From contig NZ_SELQ01000001.1 of NCBI RefSeq assembly GCF_004145405.1, positions 124,001-188,000 on the forward strand: a DNA stretch of 64,000 nucleotides, read 5' to 3'. The notes below the pieces were generated by a model. The model did no database searches, had not been told where the DNA came from, and worked only from the letters and a program-made list of their open reading frames with translations. A program made the position numbers and the translations under genes. How positions within the stretch are numbered: position 1 is the first letter of the stretch; each line of letters begins with the position of its first letter. The stretch comes from Salipiger sp. IMCC34102. Lineage in GTDB: Bacteria; Pseudomonadota; Alphaproteobacteria; Rhodobacterales; Rhodobacteraceae. This document shows positions 54,299-63,299 of the stretch, one piece after another.

Positions 54299-57049
54299 AT
54301 GACCGCCCTCGCCTTCACCGCCCCCTGGCTCCTCCTCGGCTTGATCGCCCTGCCGATCCTGTGGCTTCTGCTGCGCGCCGTGCCACCCGCCCCGGTCCGC
54401 CGCCGCTTCCCCGGCGTCGCCCTTCTGTTGGGCCTGACCGACCGCGACAGTCAGTCCGACCGCACGCCGTGGTGGCTGCTCTTGCTACGGCTGCTCGCGG
54501 TCGCAGCGATCATCATCGGCTTCGCCGGACCGATCCTGAACCCGCAGGAGGAGCGCACCGGCACCGGTCCCCTTCTGATCGTCCTCGACGGGACCTGGGC
54601 CGATGCCCGCGACTGGCCCACCCGGATCGACCGCGCACGCACCGCCCTGAACGATGCCGCGCGCGCGGGTCGGCCGGCCGCCGTCGTGACGCTGACCGAT
54701 CCCCCGGCCGAGATGCCTGCGTTCCAGCCGGCGCAGGCGATGGCCCAGACCTTGCCAAACGTCACCCCGGCGCCCTTCGATCCCGCGCCCGAGGCCCTGA
54801 GCGATTTCGCGCAGGCCCTTGATGGCGCCTTCGAGACGCTGTGGATCAGCGACGGGCTGGCCCGTGACAGCCGCGATGCGCTGACCCGCGCCTTCGAGGC
54901 GCATGGCACGCTCCGCGTCGTCCAGACGCCGCGGACTACCGTGGCACTGCGCCCCGCGCGGTTCGAGGGCGACGAGATCGCCCTCTCGGTCGCCCGCACG
55001 CCCACGGGGCTGCCGCTCACGGTTCCGATCCAGGCCATCGGCCTTGATCCCGCGGGCACAGAGCGCGCATTGGCCGCCGTCGACCTCGATGTGCCGGCGG
55101 GGGAAGCGGTGGGTGAGACGCTCCTGTCCCTGCCGCCCGAGTTGCGCAATCGCGTGACGCGCTTCGCCGTGGCGGGCGTGCGTTCTGCCGGGGCCGTCAG
55201 CCTGACCGACGACGCGCTGCGCCGGCGCGAGGTCGCGCTGATCTCGGGCGGCGACGCCGACGAAAGGCTGGAGCTTCTGTCGCCGCTGACCTACCTGCGC
55301 GAGGCGCTGGAGCCGACCGCCGATCTGATCGACGGCACGCTGACCGATGTCCTGCTGGCGAACCCCGACGTGATCGTGCTGGCGGATGTCGCGAACCTGT
55401 CGGGCGGCGAGACCGACGATCTTGCCGCCTGGGTCGAATCGGGCGGCCTGCTCTTGCGCTTCGCCGGGCCGCGACTGGCCGCGTCCGACGTGGGCCGCAC
55501 GTCCGAAAACCCGCTTTTGCCGGTGCGCCTGCGCGCGGGCGGGCGCAACATCGGCGGCGCCATGAGCTGGGGCGAACCCAAGCAGTTGGCGCCCTTCGGG
55601 GAGGACTCGCCCTTCGCGGGCCTCGCCGTCCCCGAGGATGTGACCGTGAGCGCCCAGGTCGTGGCACAACCCGACCCGACCCTGGCGGAGCGCGTGATTG
55701 CAGGTCTCGCGGACGGCACCCCGCTGGTGACGCGCAAGACGTTGGGCGAAGGCCAGATCGTGCTGTTCCACGTCACAGCCAACGCCGAATGGTCGTCCCT
55801 GCCGCTTTCCGGCCTTTTCGTCCAGATGCTCGAGCGGCTGGCCGTCTCCACCCGTCCCGAAACACCCGAGGCCGACGTGCTGGAAGGCACGACGTGGCTG
55901 CCCCAGGCGCGTCTTGATGCCTTCGGCGAACTGGTCGATGCCACCAGTGAAGCGGGCGTTTCAGGCGAGGTCCTGGCGGACAACACGGCCAGCGCGGATC
56001 TGCCGCCCGGCCTCTACGCCTTCGAGGACACCCGCGTCGCGGTGAATGTCGCCGATGCCGAGACCACCCTCTCCACCGCGCAATGGCCTGCGCGCATCGC
56101 CGTCGAGGGCCTCGATATCGCCCGAGAGATGCCCCTGAAGGGCTGGCTGCTGGCCGCGGCCCTCGCGCTTCTGGTGGTGGACGTCATCGCCTCGCTCGCC
56201 GTGGGCGGCCGGTTGCGTGGACCGCGCGCGGACGTGGCGGCGGCGATCCTGGCGCTCCTCCTTTTCGCACCACGGGACGCTGCGGCACAGGACGACGCAG
56301 CGCTCCTGCAGGCGACCGAGGCGGTCACCCTGGCCTATGTCGAGACCGGCGATCCGCGCGTTGACGAGGTGTCGGAGGCGGGCCTGCAAGGACTGTCGAA
56401 CGTGCTCTTCCGCCGGACCTCGATCGAGCCCGCCCCGCCGATCGGCGTCGATCTCGAGAATGACGAGCTGTCGCTTTTCCCGTTCCTCTACTGGCCCGTG
56501 ACGCCCGGCCAGCCGGTGCCGTCGCAGGACACCTACGCGAAGTTGAACCGCTATCTGCGCACCGGCGGGATGATCCTGTTCGACACCCGCGACGCGGACA
56601 CCGCGCGGTTCGGTTCCTCCAGCCCCGAAGGCCAGACGCTGCAGGCGATTGCCGCGGGGCTTGACGTGCCGTCGCTGGAACCGATCCCGGAGGACCATGT
56701 GCTGACGCGGACCTTCTACCTGCTGCAGGACTTCCCTGGCCGCACCGCCAGTCGCGATGTCTGGGTCGAGGCGGCCCCGCCGGGGGCCGAACGCGCGGAA
56801 GGCATGCCGTTCCGCAATCTCAACGACGGCGTGACGCCGGTCGTGATCGGCGGCAACGACTGGGCCCGCGCCTGGGCGGTCGATGCCTACGGCGACCCGA
56901 TGTTTCCCGTGGGCCGCGGTCAGGCCGGCAACATCCAGCGCGAATATGCCTATCGCTTCGGGGTGAACCTGATCATGCACGTGCTGACCGGCAACTATAA
57001 GTCGGACCAGGTGCACGTGCCGAACCTGCTGGAAAGGTTGGGTCAATGA
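54299..57049 (+). CDS. DUF4159 membrane protein with BatA-type N-terminus
   Basis: 916 residues. Two membrane helices in the first 80 residues (LLLGLIALPILWLLLRAVP; WWLLLLRLLAVAAIIIGFAG) of the BatA/aerotolerance type. A large periplasmic region includes a class I glutamine amidotransferase-like fold (VIVLADVANLSGGETDDLAAWVESGG). Two helices follow near 620-660, and then the DUF4159 domain (from about 680: LSNVLFRRTSIEPAPPIGVD, TGGMILFDTRDADTA, NIQREYAYRFGVNLIMHVLTGNYKSDQVH). Third gene of the MoxR operon; it probably forms an inner-membrane complex with the next protein. Confidence 0.9.
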   Translation: MTALAFTAPWLLLGLIALPILWLLLRAVPPAPVRRRFPGVALLLGLTDRDSQSDRTPWWLLLLRLLAVAAIIIGFAGPILNPQEERTGTGPLLIVLDGTWADARDWPTRIDRARTALNDAARAGRPAAVVTLTDPPAEMPAFQPAQAMAQTLPNVTPAPFDPAPEALSDFAQALDGAFETLWISDGLARDSRDALTRAFEAHGTLRVVQTPRTTVALRPARFEGDEIALSVARTPTGLPLTVPIQAIGLDPAGTERALAAVDLDVPAGEAVGETLLSLPPELRNRVTRFAVAGVRSAGAVSLTDDALRRREVALISGGDADERLELLSPLTYLREALEPTADLIDGTLTDVLLANPDVIVLADVANLSGGETDDLAAWVESGGLLLRFAGPRLAASDVGRTSENPLLPVRLRAGGRNIGGAMSWGEPKQLAPFGEDSPFAGLAVPEDVTVSAQVVAQPDPTLAERVIAGLADGTPLVTRKTLGEGQIVLFHVTANAEWSSLPLSGLFVQMLERLAVSTRPETPEADVLEGTTWLPQARLDAFGELVDATSEAGVSGEVLADNTASADLPPGLYAFEDTRVAVNVADAETTLSTAQWPARIAVEGLDIAREMPLKGWLLAAALALLVVDVIASLAVGGRLRGPRADVAAAILALLLFAPRDAAAQDDAALLQATEAVTLAYVETGDPRVDEVSEAGLQGLSNVLFRRTSIEPAPPIGVDLENDELSLFPFLYWPVTPGQPVPSQDTYAKLNRYLRTGGMILFDTRDADTARFGSSSPEGQTLQAIAAGLDVPSLEPIPEDHVLTRTFYLLQDFPGRTASRDVWVEAAPPGAERAEGMPFRNLNDGVTPVVIGGNDWARAWAVDAYGDPMFPVGRGQAGNIQREYAYRFGVNLIMHVLTGNYKSDQVHVPNLLERLGQ

Positions 57050-57068
57050 TCGGCTGTCGCACGCGTGG

Positions 57069-57113
57069 AGGGGTCCGGGTGCCTCCGGCGGAAGTATTTG
57101 CGATCCAAAGAAG
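57069..57113 (+). repeat. Dispersed intergenic repeat, copy 6
   Basis: GGGGTCCGGGTGCCTCCGGC, then GGAAGTATTTGCGATCCAAAGAAG. No long hairpin. It ends 18 bases before the start of the vWA-like membrane protein. Confidence 0.6.
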
Positions 57114-57131
57114 CCGCAGGGAGCGCGCGTG

Positions 57132-59207
57132 ATGCAAACGGTGGTCCTGGATCCGCTTTTGCCGATGGTGGCGATCTATGCGGTCGGCGCACTCGTCGTG
57201 CTGGCCGTGGGGCTGGCCGTATTGCGACGACTGCCGGGTTGGTGGCTGCGCGGGCTGGCCGGTGCTGCACTGCTGGCGGCCCTGCTGAACCCTGCGCTGA
57301 GCCGCGAGGAACGCGAGCCCTTGTCCGATATCGTCATGCTGGTGGTCGACGAAAGCGCCAGCCAGCGCATCTCGGAGAGGCCCACGCAGACGCAGTCCGC
57401 CGTCGATAACATCCGGGCCGAGGTCGCGACGCTCGAGAACACCGAGTTGCGCATCGTGACCGTGGCGGATGGCGAGGGCGACGCGGGCACGCAGGCGATG
57501 ACCGCCCTGACCGAGGCCTTGGCCGAGGAGCCCCAGGGGCGCATCGCCGGTGCGCTGATCGTCACCGACGGGCGGATCCACGACCTTGAACGCACGCCCG
57601 CGCTCCCCGCCCCGCTGCACGCGCTCGTCACCGGGCAGCCGGAGGACTGGGACCGTCGGCTGGTCGTCGTCGGCGCCCCTGCCTTCGCGATCCTGGGCGA
57701 GCCGATCACGCTGACCGTTCGGGTCGAGGACCAGGGCGATGCCCCGACCGACGCGGCGCTCGCGCCCTTGCTGATCAGCATCGACGGCGAGGAGCCGCTT
57801 GCCTTCGAGGTGCCGCTGGGCCGAGATATCGAACTGCCCATCGAACTGCCGCACGGCGGCATGAACGTCTTGCAATTCGACACCCCGACGGTCGAGGGCG
57901 AATTGACGGATCGCAACAACACCGCGGTCGTCCAGATCAACGGGGTGCGCGACCGGCTGCGGGTGTTGCTGGTCTCGGGCGAGCCGCACGCGGGAGAGCG
58001 GACCTGGCGCAACCTGCTGAAGGCCGACGCCTCGGTCGACCTCGTACACTTCACCATCCTGCGCCCGCCCGAGAAGCAGGACGGCGTGCCGGTGGACGAG
58101 TTGTCGCTGATCGCCTTCCCCACGCGCGAACTCTTCATGGAGAAGATCGAGGATTTCGACCTGATCGTCTTCGACCGCTACCGTAGGCGGGGCATCCTGC
58201 CGACGCTCTACCTCGAGAACATCGCCGAATACGTGCGCACCGGGGGGGCGGTCCTGGTTTCCTCGGGCCCCGAGTACGGCAGCGCCGAGAGCATCTTCCG
58301 CTCGCCCTTGCAGACGATCCTGCCGGGTGCTCCGACCGCGCGGGTCTTCGAGGAAGGCTTCACGCCGCAGGTCACCGACCTAGGCGACCGCCACCCGGTG
58401 ACCGCGGGGCTGGAGGCGATGTCGCCCGGCGAGGACGGTCCCGGTTGGGGACGCTGGCTGCGCCAGCTGGAAGTCGAGGTGCCGGACGGGGCCGATACGC
58501 TGATGACCGGCATCGACGACCTTCCCTTGCTGACGCTCGACCGCGTCGGCGAAGGCCGCGTCGCGCTGATCGCCAGCGACCAGAGCTGGCTGTGGGATCG
58601 CGGTTTCGAAGGCGGCGGCCCGCAGGCCGAGCTTCTGCGCCGCCTGGCCCACTGGATGATGAAGGAACCGGAACTCGAGGAAGAGGCGCTTTGGGTCGAA
58701 CCCTCTGGCCTGACCATGCGCATCGTGCGCCGTACCCTGGACGACGCGCCGGGCGAAATCACGGTGACCACGCCCGACGGATCGGATGTCGCGGTGACCT
58801 TGGAAGAGGTCTCCCCCGGCCGGTTCGAGACCCTGTGGGAGGCGCCAGAGACCGGGTTCTACCGCCTGACCGACGGCGAGATCGAGACGGTCATCGCACT
58901 CGGCCCCGCGGCACCGCGCGAGTTCGAGCAGACCATCGCCACGGGCGCGGTGGTGGAGGAAGCGGTGGATGCGACCGGCGGCGGGATCGTCACCGTCTCG
59001 GACGGGGATGTCGATCTGCGCCGCGTGCGCGCCGGTCGGCCCGCGGCCGGGCGCGGCTGGCTGGGGATCACGCCGCGCGGGGCCTACCGCACGGCTGACA
59101 TCCGGATCACGCCGATCCTGCCCGCCTGGGCCTTTCTGCTGATCGCGGGCCTCCTGGTCGTCGGCGCCTGGCTGCTGGAAGGGCGCGGAACACGGCGGCG
59201 CGGCTGA
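57132..59207 (+). CDS. Large membrane protein with vWA-like domain (MoxR operon)
   Basis: 691 residues from ATG 57132 (GTG at 57129 directly before it also possible; AGGGAGCGCGC upstream). Two N-terminal helices (LPMVAIYAVGALVVLAVGLAVL; WLRGLAGAALLAALLNPAL). A vWA-like domain has a MIDAS-type DxSxS in MLVVDESASQRI. A second, glutamine-amidotransferase-like domain begins near 275 (LRVLLVSGEPHAGERTWRNLL, AEYVRTGGAVLVSSGPEYG). One C-terminal helix (ILPAWAFLLIAGLLVVGAWLL). Last gene of the MoxR block. Function is not established. Confidence 0.85.
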   Translation: MQTVVLDPLLPMVAIYAVGALVVLAVGLAVLRRLPGWWLRGLAGAALLAALLNPALSREEREPLSDIVMLVVDESASQRISERPTQTQSAVDNIRAEVATLENTELRIVTVADGEGDAGTQAMTALTEALAEEPQGRIAGALIVTDGRIHDLERTPALPAPLHALVTGQPEDWDRRLVVVGAPAFAILGEPITLTVRVEDQGDAPTDAALAPLLISIDGEEPLAFEVPLGRDIELPIELPHGGMNVLQFDTPTVEGELTDRNNTAVVQINGVRDRLRVLLVSGEPHAGERTWRNLLKADASVDLVHFTILRPPEKQDGVPVDELSLIAFPTRELFMEKIEDFDLIVFDRYRRRGILPTLYLENIAEYVRTGGAVLVSSGPEYGSAESIFRSPLQTILPGAPTARVFEEGFTPQVTDLGDRHPVTAGLEAMSPGEDGPGWGRWLRQLEVEVPDGADTLMTGIDDLPLLTLDRVGEGRVALIASDQSWLWDRGFEGGGPQAELLRRLAHWMMKEPELEEEALWVEPSGLTMRIVRRTLDDAPGEITVTTPDGSDVAVTLEEVSPGRFETLWEAPETGFYRLTDGEIETVIALGPAAPREFEQTIATGAVVEEAVDATGGGIVTVSDGDVDLRRVRAGRPAAGRGWLGITPRGAYRTADIRITPILPAWAFLLIAGLLVVGAWLLEGRGTRRRG

Positions 59208-59277
59208 CCTGCGACGCCCGTGTCGCTTGTCAGACCCGATCTTCCTGACCTACGCTCGGTCCTCGAGGAGGAGACCC

Positions 59278-60711
59278 ATGCACATGCCCGCCCCCGATGC
59301 CCGCGTCATGGATCGCAAGGCCGAGCTTGCCCGTCGCCTGCGCGCTGTCCTGCCAGAGGCCGCCGTCATCGACGATATTGCCGAAACCCGCGCCTACGAA
59401 TGCGACGGTTTGAGCGCTTACAAGTGTCCTCCCCTGCTCGCGGTGCTGCCGGGATCGACGCAGGAGGTCTCTGCCGTGCTGGCGATCTGCCATGAGATGG
59501 GCGTGCCGGTCGTGCCGCGCGGATCGGGGACCTCGCTCGCCGGCGGGGCGATGCCCACCGCCGACAGTGTCGTGCTGGGGGTGTCCCGCCTGACGCAGGT
59601 GTTGGAGGTGGATCTGGCCGATCGCCTGATCCGGGTACAGGCGGGCCGCACCAACCTGTCGGTGACCGCAGCGGTGGAGGGCGACGGCTTCTTCTACGCC
59701 CCTGACCCGTCGAGCCAGTTGGCCTGCGCCATCGCCGGGAACGTGGCGATGAACTCCGGCGGGGCGCATTGCCTGAAATATGGCGTGACCACGAACAACC
59801 TGCTGGGCGTCACCGTGGTCCTGATGGACGGAACCGTTGTGGAACTGGGCGGCGGGCACCTGGACGCCGCGGGGCTCGATCTTCTGGGCGTCGTCTGCGG
59901 CAGCGAAGGGCAACTCGGCGTCGTGACCGAGGCCACCTTGCGCATCCTCGCCAAGCCCGAAGGCGCGCGGCCCGTGCTGATCGGCTTCGACAGCAACGCC
60001 GTGGCCGGGGCCTGCGTGAGCGACATCATCAAGGCGGGCGTCCTGCCGGTCGCGATCGAGTTCATGGACCGCCCCTGCATCACCGCCTGCGAGGCCTTCG
60101 CCAAGGCGGGCTATCCAGACTGCGAGGCGCTGCTGATCATCGAGGTCGAAGGCGCCGAGGCCGAGATCGACCACCAGCTTGCGTTGATCGGCGAGATCGC
60201 CCGCCGGCACGACCCGGTAGAGCTGCGCGAGGCGCGCGATGCCGATCAGGCGGCGCGCATCTGGCTGGGGCGCAAGTCGGCCTTCGGGGCGATGGGGCAG
60301 ATCAACGACTACATGTGCCTCGACGGGACGATCCCGGTCAGCGCGCTGCCTCATGTCCTCGACCGGATCGGCGAATTATCCGCCCGGTTCGGGTTGGAGG
60401 TGGCCAACGTCTTTCACGCGGGCGACGGCAACATGCATCCGCTGATCCTGTTCGACGCCAACACCCCTGGCCAGTTGGAGACCTGCGAGGCGATGGGGGA
60501 CGAGATCCTCAAGCTCTGCGTCGAAGTGGGCGGCTGTCTGACCGGTGAACACGGCGTCGGCATGGAAAAGCGCGACCTGATGGGCGTTCAGTTCTCCCCC
60601 GTCGATCTGGAGGCGCAGATGGACGTGAAGGACATCTTCGATCCGCGGTGGCTGCTGAACCCGGCGAAGGTGTTTCCCCTGGAGGCCGCCGCGTCGCACC
60701 GGGCGGCCTGA
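59278..60711 (+). CDS. glcD: Glycolate oxidase subunit GlcD
   Basis: 477-residue FAD-binding subunit that oxidises glycolate to glyoxylate. FAD-binding type 4 domain: VVPRGSGTSLAGGAMP, GFFYAPDPSSQLACAIAGN, MNSGGAHCLKYGVT. The C-terminal catalytic part has NVFHAGDGNMHPLILFD and GGCLTGEHGVGMEKRD. Start taken at 59278 with GAGGAGGAG upstream; the TTG-started reading from 59227 is less likely. First of glcDEF. No glcC regulator in view. Confidence 0.95.
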   Translation: MHMPAPDARVMDRKAELARRLRAVLPEAAVIDDIAETRAYECDGLSAYKCPPLLAVLPGSTQEVSAVLAICHEMGVPVVPRGSGTSLAGGAMPTADSVVLGVSRLTQVLEVDLADRLIRVQAGRTNLSVTAAVEGDGFFYAPDPSSQLACAIAGNVAMNSGGAHCLKYGVTTNNLLGVTVVLMDGTVVELGGGHLDAAGLDLLGVVCGSEGQLGVVTEATLRILAKPEGARPVLIGFDSNAVAGACVSDIIKAGVLPVAIEFMDRPCITACEAFAKAGYPDCEALLIIEVEGAEAEIDHQLALIGEIARRHDPVELREARDADQAARIWLGRKSAFGAMGQINDYMCLDGTIPVSALPHVLDRIGELSARFGLEVANVFHAGDGNMHPLILFDANTPGQLETCEAMGDEILKLCVEVGGCLTGEHGVGMEKRDLMGVQFSPVDLEAQMDVKDIFDPRWLLNPAKVFPLEAAASHRAA

Positions 60712-60766
60712 AGCCGCCTCGGAAGCTCGGCATCCAAACCTCCGAGGTATTTTTGGCTGGAAGAAG
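60702..60766 (+). repeat. Dispersed intergenic repeat, copy 7
   Basis: Hairpin GGCGGC-CTGAA-GCCGCC across the glcD stop (60702-60718), then CCTCCGAGGTATTTTTGGC and TGGAAGAAG, which runs straight into the ATG of glcE. The purine end is the only ribosome binding site for glcE. Confidence 0.7.
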
Positions 60767-61855
60767 ATGATGACGCCACAAACGGAAGATCAGGTGGTCG
60801 AGGCCATTTCTGACGCGAGCGGGCCGCTGCGGGTGCGTGGGTGTGGCACCCGCGGAGTGGTCTCGGCGGGGGCGGACCTTTCGACCCGGGCGCTTTCGGG
60901 GATCACGCTTTACGAGCCCGGCGCGTTGACGCTGGTGGTGCGAGCGGGCACGCCGCTGGCGGAGGTCGAGACGGCCCTGGCGGACGAAGGACAGAGGTTG
61001 GCCTTCGAGCCTACGGATCACCGGCGTCTGTTGGGAACTTCGGGCACGCCCACCATCGGCGGCGTGGTGGCCGCCAACGTCTCGGGCCCGCGACGGATCT
61101 CTGCCGGTGCCTGCCGCGATCACCTGCTGGGGGTGCGTTTCGTCGATGGTGCGGGGCGGGTCGTGAAGAACGGCGGGCGGGTGATGAAGAATGTGACCGG
61201 GTACGATCTGGTCAAGCTGATGGCGGGCAGCTTCGGCACGCTGGGTGTGCTGACGGAGGTGTCGCTGAAGGTGCTGCCCAAGCCGGAGCGGGTAGCGACA
61301 CTCTCGACGCAACGCGGCACGGTGGAAGACGCGGTCGAGGCCCTGTCCCAAGGGTTGGGATCGCCCTTCGACGTCACCGGTGCGGCGGCTTGGCCCGAAG
61401 CCGGCGGATGGCGGATGGCCCTGCGGGTCGAAGGCTTCGCCGACAGCGTCGCCTATCGCGCGGGCCGGTTGTCCGACGGGCTGGGCCTTGCGCCGATCGA
61501 CGACCCCTGGGCCGATCTGCGCGATGTGGTGGCGCTGGCCGATTGCGCGGCGGTGGTCCGCGTCTCTGTCCGGCCCGGCCACGCGGCGCAGGTGCTGGCG
61601 GCGGTGGACGCCGAGGTGGTGCAACTCGATTGGGGGGGCGGGCTGATCTGGCTGGGGGGCCCGGACGGCGCAGCCTTGCTGCGGGCCGCGCAGGCCGCCT
61701 GTGCCAGGCTCGGCGGCCACGCCAGCGGCGTGAAGGGCGATTTCGGCGAGGTGCCGCGCCGCCAGCCGGAGGCACCCCCCATTGCTGCGATCACTCAAGG
61801 ACTGCGCGCCAAGTTCGATCCACGCGGGATCCTCAATCCAGGGGCCATGGGCTGA
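60767..61855 (+). CDS. glcE: Glycolate oxidase subunit GlcE
   Basis: 362 residues. FAD-binding subunit, shorter than GlcD: GPLRVRGCGTRG, GTSGTPTIGGVVAANVSGPRRI, DHLLGVRFVDGAGRVVKNGGRVMKNVTGYDL and the end FDPRGILNPGAMG. ATG ATG at 60767/60770 are alternative starts. The TGA overlaps the ATG of glcF (TGATG). Works with GlcD and GlcF at the inner membrane. Confidence 0.95.
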   Translation: MMTPQTEDQVVEAISDASGPLRVRGCGTRGVVSAGADLSTRALSGITLYEPGALTLVVRAGTPLAEVETALADEGQRLAFEPTDHRRLLGTSGTPTIGGVVAANVSGPRRISAGACRDHLLGVRFVDGAGRVVKNGGRVMKNVTGYDLVKLMAGSFGTLGVLTEVSLKVLPKPERVATLSTQRGTVEDAVEALSQGLGSPFDVTGAAAWPEAGGWRMALRVEGFADSVAYRAGRLSDGLGLAPIDDPWADLRDVVALADCAAVVRVSVRPGHAAQVLAAVDAEVVQLDWGGGLIWLGGPDGAALLRAAQAACARLGGHASGVKGDFGEVPRRQPEAPPIAAITQGLRAKFDPRGILNPGAMG

Positions 61856-63240
61856 TGCAGACGAATTTCACGACGGCGCAGATGGAAGACCCCGCTACCG
61901 CAAGGTCCAACCAGATCCTGCGGGCTTGCGTGCATTGCGGGTTCTGTACCGCCACCTGCCCGACCTACCAGGTTCTGGGGGACGAGCTCGACAGTCCGCG
62001 CGGCCGGATCTACCTGATCAAGGACATGCTCGAGAACGACCGGGACCCGGACCCGGCGACGGTCAAGCACATCGACCGCTGCCTGTCGTGCCTGGCCTGC
62101 ATGACGACCTGCCCGTCGGGCGTGCATTACATGCACCTGATCGACCACGCGCGCGCCTATATCGACGCGCGTTACAAACGTCCCTGGCCCGACCGCGCCT
62201 TGCGCTGGGTGTTGGGGCGGGTGCTGCCTTACCCCCGGCGGTTCCGGCTGGCCTTGGCGGCGGCGAAGCTGGGGCGACCCTTCGCCCGATTCCTGCCGGA
62301 TGCGAGGTTGCGCGCCATGCTGTCGATGGCCCCCCGCGCGATCCCGCCGGTGTCGCGCAACGACGACCCGCAGACCTTTCCGGCCCCGCAGCGGCGGATG
62401 CGCGTGGCGCTCATGACCGGCTGCGCCCAGCGCGCGCTGAACACCGATATCAACGATGCCACCATCCGACTTCTGACGCGCCTGGGGGCCGAGGTCGTCA
62501 TCGCCGAAGGCCAGGGATGCTGCGGTGCGCTCACCCATCACATGGGGCAGGAGACGTCCGCCCATGCCTTTGCCGCCGCCAACATCCGGGCCTGGACGGC
62601 GCTGGGGCCACTCGATGCGATCGTCGTGAACACCTCGGGCTGCGGGACGACCGTCAAGGACTACGGCCACATGCTGCGGAACGATCCGCTTGCCGAAGAG
62701 GCGGCAGGCGTCGCAGCCCTCGCCCGGGACGTGAGCGAAGTGCTGATGGACTTGCTGCCGGTGGATTGCCCGCAGATCGATCCCAGCGTGGCGAAGGGAG
62801 CCATCGCGGGCACCGATGCCGTGCATCTGCCTTCGGAGGCGCGGCAGGAGGGCGCGGGCCTGCGGGTCGCCTATCACGCGGCCTGCTCGCTGCAACACGG
62901 ACAGCAGGTCAAGGCCGCCCCCAAGGAACTTCTCAAGCGTGCGGGGTTCACGGTGCTGGAGCCTGCGGACAGCCACCTGTGTTGCGGTTCTGCCGGAACC
63001 TACAACCTGATGCAGCCGAAGATCGCGGGGCAGTTGAAGGACCGCAAGGTGGCGACGCTGGCGGCGCTGACCCCCGACATCGTGGCGGCGGGAAACATCG
63101 GCTGCATGATGCAGATCGGCGATGCGGCGGGCGCCCCCATCGTGCACACGGTGGAACTGCTGGACTGGGCGACCGGAGGGCCACAACCGGCGGCACTATC
63201 GCGCGCGCCCGCGGCGCCAGCCGTGCCAATCCTGCGCTGA
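61855..63240 (+). CDS. glcF: Glycolate oxidase iron-sulfur subunit GlcF
   Basis: 461 residues. Two 4Fe-4S motifs at the N-terminus: CVHCGFCTATCPTY and CLSCLACMTTCPSGVHY. Two CCG domains follow (ALMTGCAQRAL...GQGCCGAL and YHAACSLQHGQQ...LCCGSAGTYNL). It passes electrons from the flavin subunits to the respiratory chain. Start overlaps the glcE stop. The longer reading from 60841 runs in another frame through glcE and is spurious. Confidence 0.96.
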   Translation: MQTNFTTAQMEDPATARSNQILRACVHCGFCTATCPTYQVLGDELDSPRGRIYLIKDMLENDRDPDPATVKHIDRCLSCLACMTTCPSGVHYMHLIDHARAYIDARYKRPWPDRALRWVLGRVLPYPRRFRLALAAAKLGRPFARFLPDARLRAMLSMAPRAIPPVSRNDDPQTFPAPQRRMRVALMTGCAQRALNTDINDATIRLLTRLGAEVVIAEGQGCCGALTHHMGQETSAHAFAAANIRAWTALGPLDAIVVNTSGCGTTVKDYGHMLRNDPLAEEAAGVAALARDVSEVLMDLLPVDCPQIDPSVAKGAIAGTDAVHLPSEARQEGAGLRVAYHAACSLQHGQQVKAAPKELLKRAGFTVLEPADSHLCCGSAGTYNLMQPKIAGQLKDRKVATLAALTPDIVAAGNIGCMMQIGDAAGAPIVHTVELLDWATGGPQPAALSRAPAAPAVPILR

Positions 63241-63299
63241 TCGGTCATAGCTTGGCCACGTTCGGCCCGTATGGCGAGCGTCGACCGAAGGAGTCCCCG

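Noticed and set aside
60841-63240. 799-codon plus frame running through glcE into glcF
   Set aside because: Its first 338 residues are an out-of-frame reading of glcE (Arg/Gly-rich). Only the glcF part from 61855 is real.
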